From: Rhodospirillales bacterium
GTDB taxonomy: Bacteria > Pseudomonadota > Alphaproteobacteria > BOG-932 > Roseiterribacteraceae
Assembly: GCA_028291365.1 (NCBI GenBank)
Contig: JAQGIE010000045.1
Span: forward strand, 31,684-95,683
Length of the DNA: 64,000 bases
Reading direction: 5' to 3'
Below the pieces are notes generated by a model that was given only the letters and a program-made list of their open reading frames with translations, was not told where the DNA came from and made no database searches. Numbering within the stretch: position 1 is the first letter of the stretch; every line of letters begins with the position of its first letter. Shown here piece after piece: positions 37,157 to 45,827 of the stretch. The position numbers and the translations under genes are program-made.

Positions 37157-38475
37157 CGCACCGCGTCGGCGGTGCGCTGAAACGGGCGGCGGCCGCACAG
37201 CGCGAGGACGATGCCGATCGAGGCGACCAGCAAGGTCGTGCCGACCAGCGCACTTTCGAGTCCGCTGCCGCCGCCGAACAGAAGATCACTCGCGATGCCG
37301 ACGAAGGTCGGGCCCAGCCCGACAGCGATCAACGTCATCACGCACATATAGACCGAAGTGGTGAAGCCGCGCAGCTTCGCCGGCGTCAGCGTCTGCACGC
37401 CCGACAGGCACGACGCTGCCGCGCTTGCCACGACGAACATCAGCAGCGTGAAGGCAGCGACCGCAGCGCTCACGCTGGGCGCCATATAGAGCAGCACGGC
37501 GGTACAGGCCGATGCGGCGAGGCTGATCGCGATGGTGGCGAGCGGCGCACCCGCGACGCCGCGTGCCTGCATGCGATCGGTCATCCAGCCGCCGGTGAAA
37601 TGGCCGGCCGGCCCGGCCAGCAGCGTGGCGCTGCCGATGACGTAACCGGCCTGCTGCACGCTGAAGCCATGCACGCGCACGAACAGGCTCGCCGACCAGT
37701 TGCCGAAGATCTGGATCAGGATGATCGAGCAGACCGCGGCGCCGACATGCAGCGCATAGGCCTTGGCATGGCCGCGCAACCAGGCGACGCCCTCGGCGAG
37801 CGACGGCCTGGCGGCATCCTGCGTGCGTGGCCGTTCGATCTCGCGGACGGTGAGGAGCAGCGGCACCAGCAGAAATCCCGGCAACGATGCGGCGAGGAAC
37901 AGCACCTGCCACGGAGCGAATTCGCCCAGGCCCGGCAGCAGCACGCGGCCCAACGGTACGAGCAGCGCCAGGAGCGCGCCGCCGGCGAGAAAGGCCGTCG
38001 TCTTGCCCAGCGACGCGCCCATGGTGAAGATCGAAACCGCGCGCGCCAGCTGGCTGCGCGGAAAGTAGTTGGCGATCAGCGACATCGAAGCGGGGACCAG
38101 CGCCGCTTCGCCGAATCCGACAATGGCGCGGGCCGCGAACAGGCTGGTGAAATCATCGGCGAAGGCGCAGGCGGCGGTGGCGCAGCTCCAAACCAGAATG
38201 CCGAGCGCAATCAGGTTGCGGCGATGGACGCGGTCGGCGAGCCAGCCCAGCGGCATGCCGACGAGGCTGTAGAGCAGCACGAATCCGAACCCGACCAGCA
38301 GGCCGAGCTGCGTGTCCGACAGGGCCATCGCGCGCCGCACCGGTTCGAGCACCAGGCTCATCACGAAGCGGTCGATGAACGAAACCAGATGCGCGACGCT
38401 GAGCAGCGCCGCGACGTACCATGCGTATCCGCCGGTCCGGCGCACGCTGCCGTCCATCACGCCGACATTGCTCAT
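37153..38475 (-). CDS. MFS transporter
   Basis: MSNVGVMDGSVRRTGGYAWYVAALLSVAHLVSFIDRFVMSLVLEPV; ~12 TM; C-terminal portion of the overlong ORF 37153..39465. Confidence 0.9.
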   Translation of the reverse strand: MSNVGVMDGSVRRTGGYAWYVAALLSVAHLVSFIDRFVMSLVLEPVRRAMALSDTQLGLLVGFGFVLLYSLVGMPLGWLADRVHRRNLIALGILVWSCATAACAFADDFTSLFAARAIVGFGEAALVPASMSLIANYFPRSQLARAVSIFTMGASLGKTTAFLAGGALLALLVPLGRVLLPGLGEFAPWQVLFLAASLPGFLLVPLLLTVREIERPRTQDAARPSLAEGVAWLRGHAKAYALHVGAAVCSIILIQIFGNWSASLFVRVHGFSVQQAGYVIGSATLLAGPAGHFTGGWMTDRMQARGVAGAPLATIAISLAASACTAVLLYMAPSVSAAVAAFTLLMFVVASAAASCLSGVQTLTPAKLRGFTTSVYMCVMTLIAVGLGPTFVGIASDLLFGGGSGLESALVGTTLLVASIGIVLALCGRRPFQRTADAVR

Positions 38476-39599
38476 GCCGGAAGCGCTTCGACCAGGGCGA
38501 GACAGCGTTCGCCCGATCCTTCGCCGGCACACATGAAGTTGGGCGCATAGGCGAAGGCGAGGCGGCGTTCGGGGTCGGCGAATCCGATCGAACCGCCGGC
38601 GCCGGGATGGCCGAAGGCGCGCGGGTTGGGGCCCATCGGCACCATCGGCATCTTGTTCAGAAAGAATCCCAGCCCGTAGCGATAGGGACGGTCGGTCATG
38701 GCGCAGTCGCCATTCCATTGCAGCGTGCGCATGCGTTCGACCGCCGCCGGACTCACCAGGCTCACGCCGTCGAGCGTGCCGCCCTCGGCAAGCGCCGCGT
38801 AAATGCGCGCCACCGAGCGTGCATCGCCATGCCCGTTCGACGACGGCAAGACGCCACGCTGGAATTCCTCGGTGTTGTAATACTGGGTGCCGACCGGACG
38901 CATGTGCCAGGCGCGACCGAGGCGCGTCGTGGGGTCGGCAAATGCCTGCACGGTGAGATGACCCGGATTGCCGATGATGGGCGCGACGCGCGCGATCCGC
39001 GCATCGTCGAGTCCCCAACCATAGCTCGCGCCCAGCGGCGCGGCGATTTCCTCTTCGAAATAGCGCGGCAGGGCGCGGCCATCGACGCGGCGCACCAGCT
39101 CGCCCAGCAGGAAACCCGCCGTCATCGAATGATAGCCGCCGCGCGTGCCGGGCTCCCAGAAGGGCGGTTGCTTTTCGATCGCCTCGATCATCACGTCCCA
39201 CTGCATCACCGAATTTTTCGGTGCCGCGTCGGCATAGACGACGCCCGACATGGCGCTGAGGACGTGGTGGACGGTGACGTGTTCCTTGCCGGCCTGCGCG
39301 AAGCCGGGCCAGTAGCGCGCCACGGGCGCGTCGAGCTCGAGCTTGCCCGCTTCGAGCAGCCGGTGGATGCACAAGGCGGCCATGCCTTTGCCGACCGACA
39401 TCATGCAGACCAGCGTGTCGCGCTGCCATTCGCGGCCGGTGGCGGGATCGGCGACGCCGCCCCACAGATCGACGACCTTGCGGCCGTTTTCATAGACCGC
39501 GACCGCGGCGCCGATTTCGCCGCGGTCGCGGAAGTTGCGCGCGAGGGCGTCGGCGACCGGAGAGAAACGTGGATCGCAGGTGCCTTCGAGCATCGTCAT
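38472..39599 (-). CDS. serine hydrolase / class C beta-lactamase-like esterase
   Basis: LVCMMSVGKGMAALCIHRLLEAGKLELDAPVARYWPGFAQAGKEHVTVHHVLSAMSGV. Confidence 0.9.
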   Translation of the reverse strand: MTMLEGTCDPRFSPVADALARNFRDRGEIGAAVAVYENGRKVVDLWGGVADPATGREWQRDTLVCMMSVGKGMAALCIHRLLEAGKLELDAPVARYWPGFAQAGKEHVTVHHVLSAMSGVVYADAAPKNSVMQWDVMIEAIEKQPPFWEPGTRGGYHSMTAGFLLGELVRRVDGRALPRYFEEEIAAPLGASYGWGLDDARIARVAPIIGNPGHLTVQAFADPTTRLGRAWHMRPVGTQYYNTEEFQRGVLPSSNGHGDARSVARIYAALAEGGTLDGVSLVSPAAVERMRTLQWNGDCAMTDRPYRYGLGFFLNKMPMVPMGPNPRAFGHPGAGGSIGFADPERRLAFAYAPNFMCAGEGSGERCLALVEALPA

Positions 39600-39606
39600 G
39601 GGTGTC

Positions 39607-41757
39607 TCACATCTTCCAGGTCAGGCGCGCGCCGAACGTCCGCGGGTCACCCGGGCGACCGGACACGACGGGCGAAATCGTCGCCGTGGCGGTGATGTAT
39701 TGCCGGTCGAACAGGTTCTTGCCCCACAGTGCCACGCGCCAGTGTCCATCTTCGGTCTCGTACGCAACGCTGGCATTGAACAGCCCGTAGGCGCCCTGGC
39801 TCTGCGCCGGATCGTTCGAGGCGACGAAAAACTGCTTGTCCTGCCAGAAATATTCGCCGCGCAGTGACACCAGCGCGCCGCTCGACAACGGAACGTCATA
39901 TTGCGCCGACAGGTTGGCCGAATATTGCGGCGACGCGTTGAGACGCTTGCCGGTGGCGTCGATCACCACCCCACCGGGGCCCGAAGCACCCGGATATTTG
40001 CCATAGGTGGCGTCGAGCGACGCAAGGTTGGCGCCCAGTTCGAGATTCTGCAGCGGGCGCGTGCGCAGTTCCAATTCGACGCCGTTGATGGTGGCGTCGG
40101 CGGCGTTGGTGATGTCGGTGACGCCGGGACGGATGAAGGCCTGCACCTGCAGGTTCGAATAGTCGTAGTGGAACGCCGTCAGGTTGGCGCGCAGGCGGCG
40201 GTTGAACCATTCGCTCTTGAGGCCCGCTTCGTAGCTCCACAGGGATTCGGGCGCGAAGCCTGCGGCCGCTGCGCTCGTGGTCGAGGTCTGGTTGAAGCCG
40301 CCGCTCTTGAACCCGCGCGTCGCCGAGACGAACAGCAGCGCATCGGGCGTGAGCTGGTATTCTATGCCTGCCTTTGGCGTGAAGGCGTGATACCTGCCGT
40401 CGCCCACATACAGCGTCTGCGCACCGCGCAGGGCGCCGGTGGCGGCGGTGTAGGTGCCGACATTGCCGTAGAACAGTTTTTCTTCTTCGGAATAGCGTGC
40501 GCCCGCGGTCACCGACAGTTGATCGGTCAGGTGATACGTACCCTGCGCGTATGCCGCTTTCGATGTCGTGTGGCTGGACGGGAAGACGCCCGTGAAGGTG
40601 CCGGCGGCGCGCTGATTCACCAGCGTCAGCGTGCCGATATGCTCGACGAAATAATAGAGGCCGGTGACGTAGTCGAGCGCGCCGAGCTTGCCCGAGAGAT
40701 TCAGTTCTTCGGAGAACTGCCACTCTTTTTCGCTGGTGAGCGTGACCGTCGTATCGCGGTCGGTCGAGTCGGTGTCGGTCAGCGTCTTGACGACGTTCCG
40801 CCGGTAGGCGGTGACCGAGCGGAGCTTCATGCCGTTGCCGACGTCGGCTGCGACGTCTTCTGCGAAACCATAGCCGCGCACGGTGCCCAGGCCGGGCTGG
40901 TTCAGCGCAACCTTGCTGTAGTCGCCGAGGATCGAATTGGTCGCGGCGTCGAAAGGCTGCAGGATTTTCGCGTAGCCCATCGGATTAAAATACGCCGAGG
41001 CGAAATCGACACGCGTCGTCGCCTCGATCGATGCGGTCGGCTGCACGCGGACCTGGACGCGGACCGAGCCGGTATTCTGGCTGTCGATGTCGTTGCCGCT
41101 TGCGACGATGTTTTCCCGGTACGGGTCGTGGCGGCTGTAGGTTTCAGAGATGCTCGCCTGCACCTTGCCCGGGATCAGTGCGCCGCTCAGATAAGCCTGT
41201 TCCTGCACCGTGCCGTAATTGCCGACGGTCAGGTCGCCCTTGACGCGCAGCTCGTCGGTCGGCGCACGCGAGATCACGTTGATGGTGCCGCCGACCGAGT
41301 TGCGGCCGTACAGCGTGCCTTGTGGGCCGCGCAGCACCTCGACCCGTTCGACGTCGAGGAAGTTGGCGAATTGTGCGTAGGGCCGCGCCTGATAGACGCC
41401 GTCGACATGCACGGTCGAGCTCGGGTCCGAGCCGTTGAATACGTTGTTCGACCCGATGCCGCGAATATAGATCTGCGCGAAGGTGTTGTTCTGCGGCACC
41501 GTCAGGTTCGGCGTGAACTGCACCAGATCCTTCACGTTGTTGATGAGCGAACGCTCGATCTCGGCGCTGGTGAAGGCAGTGACCGCGATCGGCGTCTTCT
41601 GCAGCAAGGTGGCGCCGGTCTTGGTCGCCGTGACCTCGATTTCTTCGAGCTGCGCCATCGCCGGCGAGGCGGCGAGACAGGTGATCGCTACACCGGACAG
41701 AAGCTGCGCCCGCAAAACCCAGCCCGCCGGACGGCGCGCCCTCGAATAACCCGCCAT
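39607..41757 (-). CDS. TonB-dependent receptor
   Basis: Signal sequence; IEVTATKTGATLLQKTPIAVTAFTSAEIE; VEVLRGPQGTLYGRNSVGGTINVISR; C-terminal TFGARLTWKM. Confidence 0.93.
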   Translation of the reverse strand: MAGYSRARRPAGWVLRAQLLSGVAITCLAASPAMAQLEEIEVTATKTGATLLQKTPIAVTAFTSAEIERSLINNVKDLVQFTPNLTVPQNNTFAQIYIRGIGSNNVFNGSDPSSTVHVDGVYQARPYAQFANFLDVERVEVLRGPQGTLYGRNSVGGTINVISRAPTDELRVKGDLTVGNYGTVQEQAYLSGALIPGKVQASISETYSRHDPYRENIVASGNDIDSQNTGSVRVQVRVQPTASIEATTRVDFASAYFNPMGYAKILQPFDAATNSILGDYSKVALNQPGLGTVRGYGFAEDVAADVGNGMKLRSVTAYRRNVVKTLTDTDSTDRDTTVTLTSEKEWQFSEELNLSGKLGALDYVTGLYYFVEHIGTLTLVNQRAAGTFTGVFPSSHTTSKAAYAQGTYHLTDQLSVTAGARYSEEEKLFYGNVGTYTAATGALRGAQTLYVGDGRYHAFTPKAGIEYQLTPDALLFVSATRGFKSGGFNQTSTTSAAAAGFAPESLWSYEAGLKSEWFNRRLRANLTAFHYDYSNLQVQAFIRPGVTDITNAADATINGVELELRTRPLQNLELGANLASLDATYGKYPGASGPGGVVIDATGKRLNASPQYSANLSAQYDVPLSSGALVSLRGEYFWQDKQFFVASNDPAQSQGAYGLFNASVAYETEDGHWRVALWGKNLFDRQYITATATISPVVSGRPGDPRTFGARLTWKM

Positions 41758-41839
41758 GCCCAAATCCCCCAGTTCCTGATGCCATTCGACAGGCGCGGCG
41801 TTGGACCGCCGATTTTCGCTGTCTGGCGGAGTATGATAT

Positions 41840-41851
41840 CTGTTATAACAG
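41840..41851. promoter_or_regulatory. candidate GntR operator ctgttataacag
   Basis: Perfect 12-bp palindrome in the divergent TBDR/GntR intergenic region; core repeated at 44135. Confidence 0.6.
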
Positions 41852-41953
41852 TTGGCAAGGACCAGATTTGGCTCAATCCTGCAGAAATCGGGCTGAAACA
41901 CGGGGTAATGTGTTATACCCCAGCTAGCAGAATGGCCGGCCGAGGAGCGGAAG

Positions 41954-42688
41954 ATGGCGACAGACGCGGCGCACACGCCGGCCATCCGGCCGGTCGAGCG
42001 CTATGACACCTTGGCCGATCGTGCCTACGAACAGCTTCGCCATGCGCTGACGACGGGCAGTTTCCATCCCGGCCAAAAGCTCACCATCCGCAAGATCGCG
42101 GCGGTGCTCGGCATCAGCGCCACGCCGGCGCGCGACGCGATCGCACGCCTGCTGTCGGAGCGCGTTCTCGAATCCGGGCCCAACCGCACCGTGTCGGTGC
42201 CGATGCTCGATCGCGACAAGCTGCGGCAGATCTATCTGCTGCGCACCGCGCTCGAAGGCATGGCGGCCGAACTGGCAGCACCAAAATTCGACAGCGCCGG
42301 AATCGAAGCGCTCGAACGCACCCAGATCGCGCTGATCGCCGCGATGGATCGCAACGACTACAAGCGGGTGCTGGCCGAGAACGAGGAATTCCACTTCGGG
42401 ATCTATCGCCGTTCCGAAGTGCCGTTGCTGGTCGAGATGATCGGCGCGCTGTGGCTCAAGCTCGGCCCGTCGCTGAACTTTCTCTACCCGTCCTACAATC
42501 ACACGCGCAAAGGCGTGAACCATCACCTGGCGACGATCCGCGCCTTGCGCGCGGCCGACGCGGCCGGCGTTCGCACCGCCATCGAGGCCGACCTGCGCGA
42601 CGGCGAACAGGAACTCGGCAAGGCGCTCGAAACCGAGGCGGGCAAGGGCGCTGCGACCGGCGCTGCAACGCTCGCGAGAGCCAGCTAG
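41954..42688 (+). CDS. GntR-family transcriptional regulator (FCD subfamily)
   Basis: RAYEQLRHALTTGSFHPGQKLTIRKIAAVLGISATPARDAIARLLSERVLE. Confidence 0.93.
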   Translation: MATDAAHTPAIRPVERYDTLADRAYEQLRHALTTGSFHPGQKLTIRKIAAVLGISATPARDAIARLLSERVLESGPNRTVSVPMLDRDKLRQIYLLRTALEGMAAELAAPKFDSAGIEALERTQIALIAAMDRNDYKRVLAENEEFHFGIYRRSEVPLLVEMIGALWLKLGPSLNFLYPSYNHTRKGVNHHLATIRALRAADAAGVRTAIEADLRDGEQELGKALETEAGKGAATGAATLARAS

Positions 42689-42711
42689 CAGCGCGCTTTC
42701 CCGCGCAAGCT

Positions 42712-44055
42712 TCAGGCGCGGATCGCGCTTTCGAGTTGCGCCGCGAGCGCCAGCAGCCGTGCGTCCCCGTGCGACGGACCCATCAATGTGAGCCCGACCG
42801 GCGCGTCGCCGCCGCACGGAATCGAAATGGCGCAGCGATCGAGGAGATTGGCGACCGCGGCATTCCGGATCGAAAGGCGGCCGGCTTCGGCATAGGCGCG
42901 ATCGTCGGCCAGATCGGCTTCGCGCGGCGGCAGGATCGCGACGGTCGGAAACATCACGAGATCGCAGCCGGCGGTCGCAGCATTGGCTTTTTCGATCAGG
43001 CTCCGACGCGCATCGCGCATCGCGCCGAGCACCGACGGATTGACGTCACGGGCGGCGAGGAACCGGTTCGCGACCCGCGGATCGAGCCGATCGCGATGGC
43101 GCAGGATACGTTCGGCGTGCGAATGCCAGCCTTCGATCGGTGAAAAGCCGCCCGCCGCGTTGAGCTGCGGAATCTCGTGCAGCATGGCGAGGTCGAGCGC
43201 CACGATGCGTACGCCGGCACGCTCGAGCCGATGCCGCGCCGCCTCGAACGCGGCCAGCACGCGCGGATCGGTCTCATCCCAGACATATGTCTCCGGTACG
43301 CCGATTCGGGTCGGCATCGGGCCGAGCGCCGGCGCGTCATCGGCGTGGTCGGCGAGCGCGCGGTCGAGCAAGCTGCAACAGGCGACGGACTGCGCGATGA
43401 AGCCGATCGAATCGAGCGATACCGACAATGGCGACATGCCGGCCTGGTCGATGCGCGACGCGGTCGGCTTGAATCCGACCAGGTTGCAAAAGGCGGCGGG
43501 AATGCGCACCGAGCCGCCCGTATCGGTCCCGATTGCGCCGAGCGCCATTCCGTCGGTCACCGACACCGCCGCGCCCGATGACGAGCCGCCCGCGATATGG
43601 GCCTCGTCGCGCCGCCACGGCGTGTGCGGCGTACCGTAACGCGGATTGAGGCCGAGACCCGACAGGGCGAACTCGGTCATGTTGGTCTTGCCGACGATCG
43701 CGGCGCCGGCGGCGCGCAACCGCTGCACCAGCACCGCGTCGCGCTCGGCGGGCGCCTCGTCGCGCAGCGCATAAGCGCCGGCCATCGTGGGTTCGCCCGC
43801 AACGTCGAACAGGTCTTTGATCGAAATCGGAATCCCGTCGAGCGGCGAACGCGGCGCGCGCGCGCCGTAGCGCCGGTCGGCCTCGGCCGCTGCGCGCATC
43901 GCCGAGTCGGCGTAGAGGCGCGTGAAGACGCGCGCGCCTTGACCGTCGCGGTCCAGGGCGCGATCGAGCGATGCTCGCACCAGCTCGGCGCTGGTGCTGC
44001 GGCGGGCGTTGAGCGCCTGGCTGGCCTGGTGGATGCTGTCAAAGCGATGCATCAC
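42712..44055 (-). CDS. amidase (amidase signature family)
   Basis: LDGIPISIKDLFDVAGEPTMAGA; GGSSSGAAVSVTDGMALGAIGTDTGGSVRIPAAFCNLVGFKPT. Confidence 0.95.
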   Translation of the reverse strand: MMHRFDSIHQASQALNARRSTSAELVRASLDRALDRDGQGARVFTRLYADSAMRAAAEADRRYGARAPRSPLDGIPISIKDLFDVAGEPTMAGAYALRDEAPAERDAVLVQRLRAAGAAIVGKTNMTEFALSGLGLNPRYGTPHTPWRRDEAHIAGGSSSGAAVSVTDGMALGAIGTDTGGSVRIPAAFCNLVGFKPTASRIDQAGMSPLSVSLDSIGFIAQSVACCSLLDRALADHADDAPALGPMPTRIGVPETYVWDETDPRVLAAFEAARHRLERAGVRIVALDLAMLHEIPQLNAAGGFSPIEGWHSHAERILRHRDRLDPRVANRFLAARDVNPSVLGAMRDARRSLIEKANAATAGCDLVMFPTVAILPPREADLADDRAYAEAGRLSIRNAAVANLLDRCAISIPCGGDAPVGLTLMGPSHGDARLLALAAQLESAIRA

Positions 44056-44134
44056 TTCTCCTAGCAGCGATCGCGCGCCGCGTCGTCAATAAGGGCCATA
44101 AGCGCCAAATCAGTCTTGCTGGTCCGTCGTCATC

Positions 44135-44144
44135 TGTTATAACA
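44135..44144. promoter_or_regulatory. candidate GntR operator tgttataaca
   Basis: Same palindromic core as 41841..41850, within ATCTGTTATAACA, in the amidase/SDR divergent promoter. Confidence 0.6.
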
Positions 44145-44150
44145 CATAAC

Positions 44151-44930
44151 ATGAGTTCTGAAATATTACCCGCTCGACGGGTGCTGGTGACGGCAGGCGC
44201 GGCGGGCATCGGCCTGGCCATCGCGCGCGCTTTTCTGGCCGACGGCGCCGATGTCCATGTCTGCGACGTCGACGCGGCAGCGCTCGACGCGGCGCGGGCC
44301 GAACTCCCCGGACTGGGTACGTCGAACATCCAGATCGGCGACGCGGCCCAGATGGAGCGGCTTCGAGCCGAACTCGAAGCGCGCTTCGGCGGACTCGACG
44401 TGCTGGTCAACAATGCCGGGATCGGCGGGCCGCGCGGCGCCATCGAAACGGTCAGCGACGACGACTGGGATGCGGTGCTGCGGGTCAATGTCACCGGCAT
44501 GTTCCACGCCGTGCGCGCTTTCGTGCCGGCGATGAAGGCGCAACGTTCGGGCTGCATTCTGAATATCTCGACGACCTCGGTGCGCACCAGCCTGCCCAAC
44601 CGCACGCCCTACGTCGTATCGAAGGCGGCGGTGAACGGGCTGACGCGCAATCTCGCGCGCGAGCTGGGCCCGTTCAACATACGCTGCAACAGCATTTCAC
44701 CCGGCTCGATCGAAAACGAACGCGGCCGTGCGTTGATGACCGATCGCGCGGCGCGGCTGGGCCTCAGCTATGACGAGGCACTGCAGCAGCGGCTCGGATT
44801 CATCTCGATGCGGACCCGCATCGAACCGGAAGAGGTCGGGGCGACCGCCGTGTTTCTCGCGTCGCACGCGGCCCGTCACGTGACCGGCCAGGATGTCAGC
44901 GTCTGCGGCAACGTTGAGTGGGAAGAATAA
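44151..44930 (+). CDS. short-chain dehydrogenase/reductase
   Basis: RVLVTAGAAGIGLAIARAF; DVLVNNAGIGG; YVVSKAAVNGLTRNLARELG. Confidence 0.92.
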   Translation: MSSEILPARRVLVTAGAAGIGLAIARAFLADGADVHVCDVDAAALDAARAELPGLGTSNIQIGDAAQMERLRAELEARFGGLDVLVNNAGIGGPRGAIETVSDDDWDAVLRVNVTGMFHAVRAFVPAMKAQRSGCILNISTTSVRTSLPNRTPYVVSKAAVNGLTRNLARELGPFNIRCNSISPGSIENERGRALMTDRAARLGLSYDEALQQRLGFISMRTRIEPEEVGATAVFLASHAARHVTGQDVSVCGNVEWEE

Positions 44931-44933
44931 TCG

Positions 44934-45827
44934 ATGTCGAGCACCGGACATAAGACGATCGTGACCTGCGCCGTGACCGGATCGGGCGCGCTCGGCCCGC
45001 GGTCGGGCGCCGTGCCGATCACGCCGATTCGCATCGCCGAGGATTGCATCGCTGCCGCACGCGCCGGCGCCGCCGTCGTGCATGTGCATGTGCGCGACCC
45101 CGCGACCGGCGCGCCCAGCATGGATCTCGGCCTTTATCGCGAGACGGTGGGACGAATCCGCGACAGCGGCGTCGACGTCGTGCTCAACCTCACCACCGGC
45201 GTCGGCGCCCGCTATATTCCGAGCGAAGAAGATCCGCTGAAGCCGGCCGAAGGTTCATCGCTGTCCTCGCCCGAGCTGCGCGTCCAGCACGTGCTCGACT
45301 TGAAGCCTGAGATCTGCAGCCTCGACGTCGCGACGATGAATTTCGGCAAGCACGCCATCATCAACACGCCCGATCACATCACCAAAATGGCCGAGCTGGT
45401 GCGCTCGGTCGGCACCAGGCCCGAACTCGAAGTGTTCGATCTCGGCCAGATCGAACTCGCCAGCCGGCTGATCGGCGACGGCGTGATCGATGCGCCGGCG
45501 TTCTTCCAGATCTGTCTCGGCGTTCCCGGCGGCGCGCCCGCGACCTCGGAAACCATGCTGCTGATGCGCCGCTTTCTGCCCGACGGCGCGCATTGGGGCG
45601 GCTTCGGCATTTCCGCCGCGTCGTTTCCGATGGTGGGACAGTGCGCGCTGCTCGGCGGGCATGTGCGCGTCGGTCTCGAAGACAATCTCTATCTCGCCCG
45701 CGGCAAGCTGGCCCCCGACAACGCCTCGCTGGTCGAACGGGCCGTCACGATCGTCGAGTCGCTGGGCGGCACCATCGCAACCGCCGCCGAGGCGCGGACC
45801 ATGCTCGATCTGCGCGCAGCCGCGTAG
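44934..45827 (+). CDS. beta-keto acid cleavage enzyme family protein (BKACE, DUF849)
   Basis: KTIVTCAVTGSGALGPRSGAVPITPIRIAEDCIAAARAGAAVVHVHVRDPATGAPSMDLGLYRE. Confidence 0.92.
   Translation: MSSTGHKTIVTCAVTGSGALGPRSGAVPITPIRIAEDCIAAARAGAAVVHVHVRDPATGAPSMDLGLYRETVGRIRDSGVDVVLNLTTGVGARYIPSEEDPLKPAEGSSLSSPELRVQHVLDLKPEICSLDVATMNFGKHAIINTPDHITKMAELVRSVGTRPELEVFDLGQIELASRLIGDGVIDAPAFFQICLGVPGGAPATSETMLLMRRFLPDGAHWGGFGISAASFPMVGQCALLGGHVRVGLEDNLYLARGKLAPDNASLVERAVTIVESLGGTIATAAEARTMLDLRAAA

Noticed and set aside
37153-39465. 770-aa version of the MFS transporter as a fusion protein
   Set aside because: The N-terminal extension overlaps the serine hydrolase in another frame and is Arg/Gly-rich; MFS starts at 38475.
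39901-42006. 701-aa plus-strand ORF opposite the TonB receptor
   Set aside because: Antisense mirror frame of a well-supported TBDR; no recognisable domain.
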